Source of the DNA: Streptococcus oralis ATCC 35037
GTDB taxonomy: Bacteria; Bacillota; Bacilli; Lactobacillales; Streptococcaceae
Assembly (NCBI RefSeq): GCF_900637025.1
Contig: NZ_LR134336.1
Location: 326,001 to 390,000 of the forward strand
Direction of reading: 5' to 3'
DNA length: 64,000 nt
Shown: one piece after another, positions 1 through 7,873 of the stretch
How positions within the stretch are numbered: the first letter of the stretch is position 1
How the letters are laid out: the number at the start of each line of letters is the position of its first letter
The notes under the pieces: generated by a model
What the model was told of the DNA's origin: nothing
Database searches by the model: none
The model's input: the letters and a program-made list of their open reading frames with translations, nothing else
Made by a program: the position numbers and the translations under genes

Positions 1-119
1 GATTGCGAAATATCAAGGAGCGGGTCGAAGATATGGCAGGAACGGTTCAACTTTTGACAGCTCCAAAGCAAGGACTGGCGGTTGATATCCGTATTCCCCT
101 GCTAGATAAGAAATCATAA
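1..119 (+). CDS. liaS: LiaS/VraS-type sensor histidine kinase, C-terminal end (partial)
   Basis: The reading frame enters from the left edge (first full codon at position 3) and ends in TAA at 117-119, giving the last 38 residues. The segment, with NIKERVEDMAG and a terminal IRIPLL, looks like the end of a HisKA_3/HATPase kinase, where the ATP-binding fold closes with a glycine-containing loop and a beta strand. Ten bases separate it from the LuxR-type regulator downstream, so the two form a two-component pair. In Firmicutes the LiaFSR/VraSR system senses cell-envelope stress. The identification leans on the neighbour, because the catalytic motifs lie outside the window. Confidence 0.8.
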   Translation, partial: LRNIKERVEDMAGTVQLLTAPKQGLAVDIRIPLLDKKS

Positions 120-129
120 AGGAGTAGAG

Positions 130-762
130 ATGAAAATTTTACTGGTAGATGACCATGAAATGGTCCGATTGGGCTTGAAAAGCTATTTTGATCTCCAAGA
201 CGATGTGGAAGTTGTGGGCGAGGCTGCCAATGGGGCTCAAGGTATTGACTTGGCCTTGGAACTGCGTCCAGATGTCATTGTCATGGATATCGTCATGCCT
301 GAGATGAATGGGATTGATGCAACCTTGGCCATCCTCAAAGAATGGCCTGAAGCCAAGATATTAATTGTCACCTCTTACTTGGACAATGAAAAAATCATGC
401 CGGTCTTGAACGCTGGTGCCAAAGGCTATATGCTTAAGACTTCAAGTGCAGATGAATTGCTCCATGCTCTCCGTAAGGTGGCTGCTGGCGAGCTGGCTAT
501 TGAACAAGAGGTCAGCAAGAAGGTCGAATACCACCGTAATCATATGGAGCTTCATGAGGAGCTGACTGCGCGTGAGCGAGACGTACTTCAACTCATCGCC
601 AAGGGCTACGAAAATCAGCGGATTGCAGATGAACTCTTTATCTCTCTCAAGACGGTCAAGACCCATGTGTCCAATATCCTTGCTAAACTTGAGGTCAGCG
701 ATCGCACCCAGGCGGCGGTCTATGCCTTCCAGCACCACTTGGTCGGGCAGGAGGACTTTTAG
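130..762 (+). CDS. liaR: LiaR/VraR-family response regulator
   Basis: A 210-residue NarL/FixJ-type regulator. The receiver domain (about 1-120) has the acidic pair D8/D9, phospho-acceptor D53 in VMDIVMPEMNG and a lysine in the GYMLKTSS segment. A LuxR-type helix-turn-helix covers about 144-200 (LTARERDVLQLIAKG, then KTVKTHVSNILAKL). A GGAG site lies just upstream of the ATG. Receptor phosphorylation by the upstream kinase should switch on envelope-stress genes. No LiaR-type operator was recognised in the window. The stop codon directly abuts the next gene's ATG, so the two are cotranscribed. Confidence 0.93.
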   Translation: MKILLVDDHEMVRLGLKSYFDLQDDVEVVGEAANGAQGIDLALELRPDVIVMDIVMPEMNGIDATLAILKEWPEAKILIVTSYLDNEKIMPVLNAGAKGYMLKTSSADELLHALRKVAAGELAIEQEVSKKVEYHRNHMELHEELTARERDVLQLIAKGYENQRIADELFISLKTVKTHVSNILAKLEVSDRTQAAVYAFQHHLVGQEDF

Positions 763-1419
763 ATGAGTCTTGCAGATTTACTTGAGGAGCTAGAAGCAGC
801 AAAAGACCCTAAAAAAGCAGGGCCTATGGAAGCCTATATGCGCTACCAATTTTCCTTTTTAGGTATTGCAGGTCCTGAAAGAAATGCCCTTTATAAAAAA
901 TACTTTCCAAGTGCGAAAAAAACAAAGATGATTGATTGGGATTTTGTAGATATCTGCTGGGAAAAGGAGCCAAGAGAATACCAATATGTAGCTGCCAACT
1001 ATTTGAAAGCCATGCAGCCTTATCTAACGAAGGATGATTTGCCTAAGCTTGAGCGCCTGGTCGTGACCAAGTCTTGGTGGGACACGGTAGATATCCTAGA
1101 TCGAGTAGTAGGAAGTTTGGTGGCTAACCATCCGGAACTTGAAGAAGTGCTTTTAAAATGGAGCCTATCAGACAATATCTGGTTGAGACGAGTCGCTATT
1201 GACCACCAGTTGTTAAGGAAAGAGAAAACAAATGTCCAACTAATGGAAAAGATCCTACTCAATAATCTGGACCAGACAGAATTTTTCATCAACAAAGCCA
1301 TCGGCTGGGCTCTAAGAGACTACTCTAAAACCAATCCAGAATGGGCAGCACGTTTTATTGAAAAAAATAAGAAAAGAATGGCTGAACTTAGTATCAAGGA
1401 AGCGAGCAAGTACCTCTAG
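763..1419 (+). CDS. AlkD-like DNA alkylation repair protein (HEAT-like repeats)
   Basis: 218 residues, almost entirely helical, as expected for the AlkD/AlkC-like superfamily of DNA glycosylases built from HEAT-like repeats. Landmarks are the WWDTVDILDR segment near residue 104, an NIWLRRVAIDHQLL helix, and a C-terminal KAIGWALRDYSKTNPEW block typical of the family. Members remove alkylated bases such as 3-methyladenine or 7-methylguanine without base flipping; substrate range here is inferred. The ATG follows the liaR stop with no gap, and its GGAGG site lies inside liaR. This makes it a translationally coupled passenger of the stress operon. No terminator was seen after it. Confidence 0.85.
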   Translation: MSLADLLEELEAAKDPKKAGPMEAYMRYQFSFLGIAGPERNALYKKYFPSAKKTKMIDWDFVDICWEKEPREYQYVAANYLKAMQPYLTKDDLPKLERLVVTKSWWDTVDILDRVVGSLVANHPELEEVLLKWSLSDNIWLRRVAIDHQLLRKEKTNVQLMEKILLNNLDQTEFFINKAIGWALRDYSKTNPEWAARFIEKNKKRMAELSIKEASKYL

Positions 1420-1444
1420 CACTATTGAAAAGCGCATTCATTAC

Positions 1445-1474
1445 TTGAAAAAAGTCGCTATTATATGGTATAAT
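1445..1474 (+). promoter_or_regulatory. Promoter of tig
   Basis: TTGAAA at 1445-1450, an 18-base spacer and TATAAT at 1469-1474. The predicted start is about 30 bases upstream of the trigger-factor ATG, which has a clear AAGGAG site. Confidence 0.8.
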
Positions 1475-1509
1475 GGACTGTATTAAAAATTTTAAGGAGA
1501 AATGACAGA

Positions 1510-2793
1510 ATGTCTGTATCATTTGAAAACAAAGAAACAAACCGTGGTGTCTTGACTTTCACAATCTCTCAAGACCAAATCAAACCAGAATTGGACCGTG
1601 TATTTAACTCAGTAAAGAAAACTCTTAACGTTCCAGGTTTCCGTAAAGGTCACCTTCCACGCCCTATCTTCGACCAAAAATTTGGTGAAGAAGCTCTTTA
1701 TCAAGATGCAATGAACGCACTTTTGCCAAACGCTTATGAAGCTGCAGTAAAAGAAGCTGGTCTTGAAGTGGTTGCTCAACCAAAAATTGACGTGACTTCA
1801 ATGGAAAAAGGTCAAGACTGGGTTATCACAGCTGAAGTCGTGACAAAACCTGAAGTAAAATTGGGCGACTACAAAAACCTTGAAGTATCAGTAGATGTAG
1901 AAAAAGAAGTAACTGACGCTGACGTTGAAGAACGTATCGAACGCGAACGCAACAACTTGGCTGAATTGGTTATCAAAGAAGGCGCTGCTGAAAATGGCGA
2001 CACTGTTGTGATTGACTTCGTTGGTTCTATCGATGGTGTTGAATTTGACGGTGGAAAAGGTGAAAACTTCTCACTTGGACTTGGATCAGGTCAATTCATC
2101 CCTGGTTTCGAAGACCAATTGGTAGGTCACTCAGCTGGCGAAACTGTTGATGTTGTTGTAACATTCCCAGAAGACTACCAAGCAGAAGACCTTGCAGGTA
2201 AAGAAGCTAAATTCGTAACAACTATCCACGAAGTAAAAGCTAAAGAAGTTCCAGCTCTTGATGATGAACTTGCAAAAGATATCGACGAAGAAGTGGAAAC
2301 TCTTGACGAATTGAAAGAAAAATACCGCAAAGAATTGACTGCTGCGAAAGAAGAAGCTTACAAAGATGCCGTTGAAGGTGCAGCAATCGATAAAGCTGTA
2401 GAAAACGCTGAAATCGTAGAACTTCCAGAAGAAATGATCCATGAAGAAGTTCACCGTTCAGTAAATGAATTCCTTGGAAACTTGCAACGCCAAGGTATCA
2501 ACCCTGACATGTACTTCCAAATCACAGGAACTACTCAAGAAGACCTTCACAAACAATACGAAGCAGAAGCTGAGTCACGTACGAAGACTAACCTTGTTAT
2601 CGAAGCAGTTGCCAAGGCTGAAGGATTTGACGCTTCAGAAGAAGAAATCCAAAAAGAAATCGAGCAATTGGCGGCAGACTACAACATGGAAGTTGCACAA
2701 GTACAAAACTTGCTTTCAGCTGACATGTTGAAACACGATATCACTATCAAAAAAGCTGTTGAATTGATCACAAGCACTGCAACAGTTAAATAA
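1510..2793 (+). CDS. tig: Trigger factor, ribosome-associated chaperone / peptidyl-prolyl isomerase
   Basis: 427 residues, the normal family length. The N-terminal ribosome-binding domain has the signature loop GFRKG at residues 43-47, which contacts ribosomal protein L23. A central FKBP-type PPIase domain covers about 160-245, with the [26 protein letters not shown] pattern seen in shorter pieces. The C-terminal helical arms form the chaperone cradle. The protein binds nascent chains at the exit tunnel in the cytoplasm. It is a single-gene transcription unit, with its own promoter and a shared bidirectional terminator towards recD2. Lysine/glutamate-rich optimal codon use suits high expression. 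Confidence 0.97.
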   Translation: MSVSFENKETNRGVLTFTISQDQIKPELDRVFNSVKKTLNVPGFRKGHLPRPIFDQKFGEEALYQDAMNALLPNAYEAAVKEAGLEVVAQPKIDVTSMEKGQDWVITAEVVTKPEVKLGDYKNLEVSVDVEKEVTDADVEERIERERNNLAELVIKEGAAENGDTVVIDFVGSIDGVEFDGGKGENFSLGLGSGQFIPGFEDQLVGHSAGETVDVVVTFPEDYQAEDLAGKEAKFVTTIHEVKAKEVPALDDELAKDIDEEVETLDELKEKYRKELTAAKEEAYKDAVEGAAIDKAVENAEIVELPEEMIHEEVHRSVNEFLGNLQRQGINPDMYFQITGTTQEDLHKQYEAEAESRTKTNLVIEAVAKAEGFDASEEEIQKEIEQLAADYNMEVAQVQNLLSADMLKHDITIKKAVELITSTATVK

Positions 2794-2810
2794 TCTTAAA
2801 AGAGAAAAAG

Positions 2811-2833
2811 CCCACCTGACTAGGTGGGTTTTC
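2811..2833. terminator. Bidirectional terminator between tig and recD2
   Basis: Stem CCCACCT (2811-2817) / AGGTGGG (2822-2828) with a 4-base loop. It is followed by TTTTC on the plus strand and preceded by GAAAAAG, giving a T-run on the minus strand. It can serve both converging genes. Confidence 0.85.
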
Positions 2834-2840
2834 TGTTGCA

Positions 2841-5210
2841 CTATTTTCCAAAAATCTCTTTGAGGTCTGCATCTGTAATCCCGATCATGGCTGGGATGCT
2901 AGACCAGTTTTCCTCGGTGAGGATGTAGGATTGTTCAGAGTCACTTGCTGTGGCAGTTTCAGAGAAGGCTTGTTTACTTTCTTCAATATTAGTTTCAATT
3001 AAATCACTGAAACGCTCAATCAGATAGGTCTTGCGAGCAGTCCCGATATGCTTAACTGCATAGTCAAAGGCCTGTAACTCGCCAAGAAGGATGAGCTTGC
3101 TCTTGGCTCGTGTGATAGCTGTGTAGATGAGATTGCGTTCCAGCATGCGCTTGCTAGCACTGGTGATGGGCAGGATGACAACGGGAAACTCACTTCCCTG
3201 AGACTTATGGATACTCATGGCATAGGCTAGTCGAATCTTGTACCATTCGTTACGTGGGTAGATGACCTCATTGCCATCAAAATCAATGACAATCTCGTCT
3301 TGTTTGGACTCGGTGTATTTTCCAGGAATCAGGTCTGTGATGTAGCCTAGGTCTCCGTTAAAGACATTAACTTCGGCATCGTTGACTAGGTGAATGACCT
3401 TGTCCCCTGTTCGATAGTGACACTGAGTTGCTTCAAAGTTCACTTGCCCCTTTTGCTGAGGATTGAGCAGGTCTTGCATGAGTTGGTTGATGGCGTCAAT
3501 ACCAGCAGTTCCTCGATACATAGGCGCTAGCACCTGAATATCTCGAGCCGGAATGCCACTTCTGAGGGCAGCACCGAGGATTTTCTCAATGGTAGCTGGG
3601 ATATGGCCACTAGCAATTTCAAAGTAGGAACGGTCAGGTTTTTTCTGGGTAAAGTCGGCTGGCAAGATGCCTTGTCGAATCTGACTCGCCAAGGTAACGA
3701 TAGTTGATTCTTCACTCTGACGGTAAATCCGTTCCAAGCGAGTCTGAGGAATCAGGGGTATCTGGAGCAGGTCAGCCAGGACTTGTCCGGGACTAACAGA
3801 AGGTAACTGGTCGCTATCACCTACGATGAGAATTTTACTGTTAGAAGAGATGTTGGAGAAAAGTTGGTTGGCTAGCCAAGTGTCCACCATGGAAAACTCA
3901 TCTACAATGATAAAATCGGCATCCAGATAATCTTCCAGATGACTGGTATCATCGTCTCCTGTCATCCCCAAATGACGGTGTATGGTCGCGCTAGGCAAAC
4001 CTGTTAATTCATTCATGCGCCGAGCCGCTCGACCAGTTGGAGCAGCGAGAAGAATCGACAGGTTGCTTTTCTTCCTGAGATCAAGCCCTTCTAAAAGGGC
4101 ATAAACAGCGATAATCCCATTGATAACCGTCGTCTTACCAGTACCAGGTCCACCTGTTAGGATAAAGACCTTGTTCTGGATAGCGTCGCAGATAGCCTGT
4201 TTTTGAATGGTATCGTACTGAATCCCCAGTTCTTGCTCGACAGTAGAGATATGCTTGTGAATGGTTTCTAGATCCTGAATTTGTTTCTTTCCTTTTTCAA
4301 GGATGCGAACCAAGTGACTGCGAATGCCTTCTTCGGCGAAAAAGAGGCTGTTATCAAAGATTTTGGTATCAATCTGCTGAACCTTGTCTTCTTCGATCAA
4401 ATGAGCTAATTCCTGAGCTACTTGGCTGGGATCCAGTTCCACGGGACGGGAAGATTCGAGGAGAGTCAGGGTCTGTTCCAGCAAATCTCGGGCTTCCATA
4501 TAGGTATCACCCGTATCCATACATCCCTGAAAGAGACTGTGGACAAGGCCAGCACGGAAGCGTTCGGGTGCCTGACTTTCGATGCCTAGTTCGGCAGCCA
4601 ATTGGTCAGCAATGGTAAAGCCCAAACCCTTGATATCTTCAACCAGTTGGTAGGGATAATTTTCAACCACATCGAGGGTTTCTTCCTTGTAAAAGTCTTG
4701 AATTTGAAAGGCCAGTTTATTGGGAATGCCGTAGTTAGCTAGTTTTGCCAAGACCATTTCTGTCCCATAGTTGAGACGGAGGGTGGAAACAAAAGCCTCA
4801 CGGTTTTTTGCAGAGAGTCCTGCAATGCTTTCCAGCTTTTCAGGATGCTCCAGAATTTCGTCTATGGTATTGTCACCGTAGCTATCAACGATTTTTTGGG
4901 CCGTTTTGAGACCAATTCCCTTGAAATGACTGCTAGAAAAGTACTTGACGAGGCCCTTACTAGTTGGTTTTGCGCGTTCATAACGGTTGATCTGAAGCTG
5001 TTCCCCATACTTGGAGTGCTGAACGATTTGCCCCCAAAAAGTGTAGTCTTCCCCTTCAATCACGTCCGCCATGGTTCCGGTGACGATGATTTCAAAATCG
5101 TCAAAGTCCTCCGCATTGGTATCTTCGATATCTAGGAGGAGAATACGATAAAAATTACTGGGATTTTCAAAAATAATCCGTTCAATGGTGCCTGAAAAAT
5201 AAACTTCCAT
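2841..5210 (-). CDS. recD2: ATP-dependent RecD-like DNA helicase (RecD2/YrrC type)
   Basis: 789 residues, matching the long RecD2 form found without RecBC. The N-terminal region has OB-like and helix-hairpin-helix stretches (SSSHFKGIGLKTAQKI, then LESIAGLSAKNREAF). An SF1 helicase core follows, with Walker A GGPGTGKTT near residue 352, a DEFSMVD motif, GDSDQLPSV motif III and the C-terminal SIHKSQGSEF and YTAITRAK motifs. The enzyme unwinds DNA 5' to 3' and acts in repair and recombination. The AAAGG site in front of the minus-strand ATG supports the start. No clear promoter was seen between it and the lepB terminator. Confidence 0.93.
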   Translation of the reverse strand: MEVYFSGTIERIIFENPSNFYRILLLDIEDTNAEDFDDFEIIVTGTMADVIEGEDYTFWGQIVQHSKYGEQLQINRYERAKPTSKGLVKYFSSSHFKGIGLKTAQKIVDSYGDNTIDEILEHPEKLESIAGLSAKNREAFVSTLRLNYGTEMVLAKLANYGIPNKLAFQIQDFYKEETLDVVENYPYQLVEDIKGLGFTIADQLAAELGIESQAPERFRAGLVHSLFQGCMDTGDTYMEARDLLEQTLTLLESSRPVELDPSQVAQELAHLIEEDKVQQIDTKIFDNSLFFAEEGIRSHLVRILEKGKKQIQDLETIHKHISTVEQELGIQYDTIQKQAICDAIQNKVFILTGGPGTGKTTVINGIIAVYALLEGLDLRKKSNLSILLAAPTGRAARRMNELTGLPSATIHRHLGMTGDDDTSHLEDYLDADFIIVDEFSMVDTWLANQLFSNISSNSKILIVGDSDQLPSVSPGQVLADLLQIPLIPQTRLERIYRQSEESTIVTLASQIRQGILPADFTQKKPDRSYFEIASGHIPATIEKILGAALRSGIPARDIQVLAPMYRGTAGIDAINQLMQDLLNPQQKGQVNFEATQCHYRTGDKVIHLVNDAEVNVFNGDLGYITDLIPGKYTESKQDEIVIDFDGNEVIYPRNEWYKIRLAYAMSIHKSQGSEFPVVILPITSASKRMLERNLIYTAITRAKSKLILLGELQAFDYAVKHIGTARKTYLIERFSDLIETNIEESKQAFSETATASDSEQSYILTEENWSSIPAMIGITDADLKEIFGK

Positions 5211-5302
5211 AGGTTTCCTTTACATGAGTTCGTGAGAGTCGTACCCTTAGCTTCTTTCAACAAGCTAGGAGACTAAAAGGTCTTTTTCTCGCAATAGAAA
5301 AA

Positions 5303-5330
5303 GAGGCTGAGACTTAGCATTCTCGGCCTC
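5303..5330 (-). terminator. Terminator of the rnhC-lepB operon
   Basis: A 9-bp hairpin (5303-5311 with 5322-5330, one G-T pair) lies just past the lepB stop. It is followed on the minus strand by TTTTTCTATTG. Confidence 0.8.
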
Positions 5331-5339
5331 TTCCTTATC

Positions 5340-5954
5340 TTAAAAAGTTCCGATACGGTTAAGTGGCCAGAAACGGAATTTTGCTTCGCCTTTGATATCG
5401 CTGGCCTTGAAGGTACCGACATGGCGGCTGTCGCTAGAGACTAGACGATCGTCACCAAGGAGAAGGTATTCGCCTTGAGGGACAGTAAAGCTGAATCTGG
5501 TGTTGGAATTGACATCGACCGTAAAGGCTTGTGCTTTTTGAGCAAGTTCTCTAAAGTAAACTCCCTTATTGCCTTCAAATCCTTTTCCAGTATAGGTGTT
5601 TTGCAACTTTTCTGTTTTGAACAAGTTGAGGTACTCAGCTAGGTAGGGTTCATTCGTTTCTTCACCGTTGATAAAGAGTTTGTCATTTTCGTAGCGGATG
5701 GTATCACCAGGCATACCGATAACCCTTTTGACAATGTCTTTATTTCCGTCTTCCTCATGCGCAACCACGATGTCGAAGCGGTCAATTGGGAGGTGTTTAA
5801 CAACGAAGAGAACTTCTCCGTCAGCTAGGGTAGGGTCCATAGAGTGTCCTTCCACACGGACATTGCTCCAAAGAAAGATGCGGCTAAGACCGACCAGTGC
5901 GATAATCAGGAAGAAAACTCCCCATTCTTTTAGAAATGTTTTAAACGAATTCAT
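5340..5954 (-). CDS. lepB: Signal peptidase I
   Basis: 204 residues, type I leader peptidase (S26). One N-terminal membrane segment (about 11-28) is followed by an extracytoplasmic catalytic domain. The nucleophile is S38 in the GHSMDPTL box, and the general base is K76 in the KRVIGMPGD box. The later GDDRLVSSDSRHVG box completes the family pattern. It cleaves Sec signal peptides at the outer face of the membrane and may process the accessory-Sec adhesin as well as ordinary exports. The RBS overlaps the end of rnhC three bases upstream, so the two are cotranscribed. Confidence 0.96.
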   Translation of the reverse strand: MNSFKTFLKEWGVFFLIIALVGLSRIFLWSNVRVEGHSMDPTLADGEVLFVVKHLPIDRFDIVVAHEEDGNKDIVKRVIGMPGDTIRYENDKLFINGEETNEPYLAEYLNLFKTEKLQNTYTGKGFEGNKGVYFRELAQKAQAFTVDVNSNTRFSFTVPQGEYLLLGDDRLVSSDSRHVGTFKASDIKGEAKFRFWPLNRIGTF

Positions 5955-5957
5955 AAT

Positions 5958-6839
5958 TTACCTTTCTAGAAGTGCTTTGGCTTTTTCAGTGTTTTTAAAA
6001 TGCAGTTTGGCACAGAAATGAAGTCCTTTCATGCCATAGGCTTGAAGGATTTTGCTGGCAACTTTATCAGATGCAGTTCCAGCGCCACTTGGCAGTTGGT
6101 AGCCCAGTTCTCGTCCAAGATTTTCCAAGTTTTCGAGGAAGAGATCACGCGCAATGATGGAGCTAACCGCAACAGCCAGGTATTTGCCCTCGGCTTTTTC
6201 TTCCAAAGTGATCTTGTTTGGAAAACGGTTGGCTTCTTGCGCCAAGTACTTGTCATAGTTTTTAGGACTTGTAAAACCATCAATCACGATTTTTTCTGGC
6301 TGGACTCCTTTTTGGAGGAGGAGAAAGATAGCCTGATTGTGAAGGGCAACTTTTACAGAAACAGCATTGTAACGCTCTCCGATAACTTCATTATACTTGC
6401 TAGGTGAAAGGAGGAGCGCTTGGTGCGAAATCTTTTCCTTGAGGATAGGGGCAATCTGACGAATCTTTTGGTCAGTCAAGGTTTTTGAATCCCCCACCCC
6501 GAGTTTTCGCAAGAAGTCGTGCTGGTCAGGTGTCACAAAGGAAGCCACAACAGCCAGCCCACCAAAGTAGGAACCATTTCCCACCTCATCAGTCCCAATC
6601 ATAGGGAAATCTTGTCCACTGGTTTCCTCTACAACCTGATAGCCAAAGAAACTGGCGTAGTGCTCAGCAGCTTCGCCTTGCAGGAGGACTTTTCCAGAAG
6701 TATAGATGGAAACTGTTGCCTGAGGCAGTCTCAAAAAATAGCGAATATAAGGATTTGTACTAGAACTGAGAGCCTTCTGATACTGACTTAAAAAGCTCTG
6801 AATTTCCTGTTCACTTGGTGTGAGTGTGATACTTGCCAT
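5958..6839 (-). CDS. rnhC: Ribonuclease HIII
   Basis: 293 residues. The N-terminal substrate-binding domain (about 1-75) distinguishes RNase HIII from HII. The RNase H fold begins at [14 protein letters not shown], with the metal ligands D84 and E85; further acidic residues lie in the VIDGF and LEEKAEGKY segments. It removes RNA from RNA:DNA hybrids. It is the first gene of rnhC-lepB. A TGGTACAAT element lies so close to the ATG that the mRNA may have almost no leader; no purine-rich RBS is evident. The next in-frame starts would delete conserved sequence, so the start at 6839 is retained. Confidence 0.94.
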   Translation of the reverse strand: MASITLTPSEQEIQSFLSQYQKALSSSTNPYIRYFLRLPQATVSIYTSGKVLLQGEAAEHYASFFGYQVVEETSGQDFPMIGTDEVGNGSYFGGLAVVASFVTPDQHDFLRKLGVGDSKTLTDQKIRQIAPILKEKISHQALLLSPSKYNEVIGERYNAVSVKVALHNQAIFLLLQKGVQPEKIVIDGFTSPKNYDKYLAQEANRFPNKITLEEKAEGKYLAVAVSSIIARDLFLENLENLGRELGYQLPSGAGTASDKVASKILQAYGMKGLHFCAKLHFKNTEKAKALLER

Positions 6840-6846
6840 AGTCTCT

Positions 6847-6855
6847 ATTGTACCA
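6847..6855 (-). promoter_or_regulatory. Extended -10 promoter element of rnhC, nearly on the start codon
   Basis: Read on the minus strand this is TGGTACAAT. Only seven bases separate the -10 hexamer from the rnhC ATG, so the expected transcription start is at or next to the start codon. Confidence 0.6.
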
Positions 6856-6879
6856 CAAAAGCAGGAGAATTGGTAAAAA

Positions 6880-6908
6880 CTGACAAAGTTAGCGAAATTT
6901 GGTATAAT
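6880..6908 (+). promoter_or_regulatory. Promoter of zapA-cvpA
   Basis: CTGACA (6880-6885), a 17-base spacer and TATAAT (6903-6908). It lies back to back with the rnhC promoter. Confidence 0.8.
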
Positions 6909-6925
6909 ATCGTGAGGTGAATTTT

Positions 6926-7228
6926 ATGGCAAATCTAAATCGATATAAGTTTACATTCGGAAAAAAGACATTAACCTTGACAACCGAGCATGACAACCTC
7001 TTTATGGAGGAAATTGCCAAGGTTGCGACTGAAAAATACCAAGCAATTAAAGAACAAATGCCTGGGGCGGATGATGAAACCATTGCGCTTCTTTTGGCGG
7101 TCAACTGTCTGTCTACACAGCTCAACCGTGAGATTGAATTTGATGACAAGGAGCAAGAGTTGTTAGAACTCCGCCACAAGTTGATTGCTGTCAAACAAGA
7201 ACAGAGCAAGATTGAGGACTCCCTATGA
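6926..7228 (+). CDS. zapA: ZapA-family cell division protein
   Basis: 100 residues. An N-terminal beta-rich head (NRYKFTFGKKTLTLTTEHDN) is followed by a long helix/coiled coil from about 60 to the end, the layout of ZapA, which bundles FtsZ filaments at the septum. The ATG at 6926 is preferred: an AGGTGA site lies five bases before it, while the in-frame GTG at 6917 would sit inside that site. The stop overlaps the next start (ATGA at 7225-7228), indicating coupling to cvpA. The family is weakly conserved, so the name rests on size, fold pattern and position next to cvpA/mutS2. Confidence 0.8.
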   Translation: MANLNRYKFTFGKKTLTLTTEHDNLFMEEIAKVATEKYQAIKEQMPGADDETIALLLAVNCLSTQLNREIEFDDKEQELLELRHKLIAVKQEQSKIEDSL

Positions 7229-7773
7229 TTTCAATCCTACTCTTATTGGTTCTGGCTTGGGGCTTTTACATTGGCTACCGTAGAGGTTTGGTCCTGCAAG
7301 TTTATTATTTCCTCTTTGCAGTGATTTCAGCCTTTGTTGCGGGGCAGTTTTACAAATCACTGGGAGATCACTTCCACTTGCTTGTCCCTTATGCCAATCC
7401 TCAGGAAGGACAGGGCACCTTTTTCTTCCCTTCAGACCAGCTTTTTCATCTAGACAAGGTCTTTTATGCGGGTCTAGCCTATCTTCTAGTTTTTGGAATT
7501 TGTTATAGTATCGGACGTTTTATCGGTTTGTTCCTGCACTTGATTCCAACTAAAAAGCTCGATGTCAAATGGTTGCGTATCGGATCAGGCCTTTTATCTC
7601 TATTGGTAACCTTATTTGTCTTGCAAATGGCTCTGACCATCCTTGCAACAGTGCCTCTGGCAATCATTCAAAATTCACTCGAAAAAAGTACAGTAGCCAA
7701 ACACATCATCCAAAGTGTCCCTTTTACGACAAACTTTATCAAACAACTCTGGGTGACAAATTTAATCGGATAA
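7225..7773 (+). CDS. cvpA: CvpA family membrane protein
   Basis: 182 residues with four hydrophobic segments (about 1-40, 75-100, 115-145) and a short amphipathic tail. The start pattern GFYIGYRRGLVLQVYYF resembles the CvpA/colicin V production family (YshB-like in Bacillus). Function in Gram-positive bacteria is not settled. The gene overlaps zapA by four bases and is followed by a weak hairpin before mutS2. The order zapA-cvpA-mutS2 is common in Firmicutes. Confidence 0.85.
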   Translation: MISILLLLVLAWGFYIGYRRGLVLQVYYFLFAVISAFVAGQFYKSLGDHFHLLVPYANPQEGQGTFFFPSDQLFHLDKVFYAGLAYLLVFGICYSIGRFIGLFLHLIPTKKLDVKWLRIGSGLLSLLVTLFVLQMALTILATVPLAIIQNSLEKSTVAKHIIQSVPFTTNFIKQLWVTNLIG

Positions 7774-7803
7774 AAAGGGCGGGATTTTTCCTAGCCCTTT
7801 GTT
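7774..7803 (+). terminator. Weak terminator after cvpA
   Basis: AAAGGGC (7774-7780) pairs with GCCCTTT (7794-7800) around a 13-base loop. It is followed only by GTTT, so readthrough into mutS2 is likely. Confidence 0.5.
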
Positions 7804-7816
7804 TACAGATTGGACG

Positions 7817-7845
7817 ACTAGGTCAAAACACCTAGTTGCTATAAT
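7817..7845 (+). promoter_or_regulatory. mutS2 promoter with an operator-like palindrome in the -35 position
   Basis: A perfect inverted repeat, ACTAGGT (7817-7823) / ACCTAGT (7830-7836) with six bases between, directly abuts an extended -10 TGCTATAAT (7837-7845). No good -35 hexamer is present. The palindrome could be an operator or a hairpin; this is inference. Confidence 0.6.
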
Positions 7846-7873
7846 CTTGTAAACCAGCATACAAGGAAAAAAT

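Noticed and set aside
4845..5135. Plus-strand open frame inside recD2
   Set aside because: It is antisense to a well-conserved helicase gene and shows no RBS or recognisable domain.
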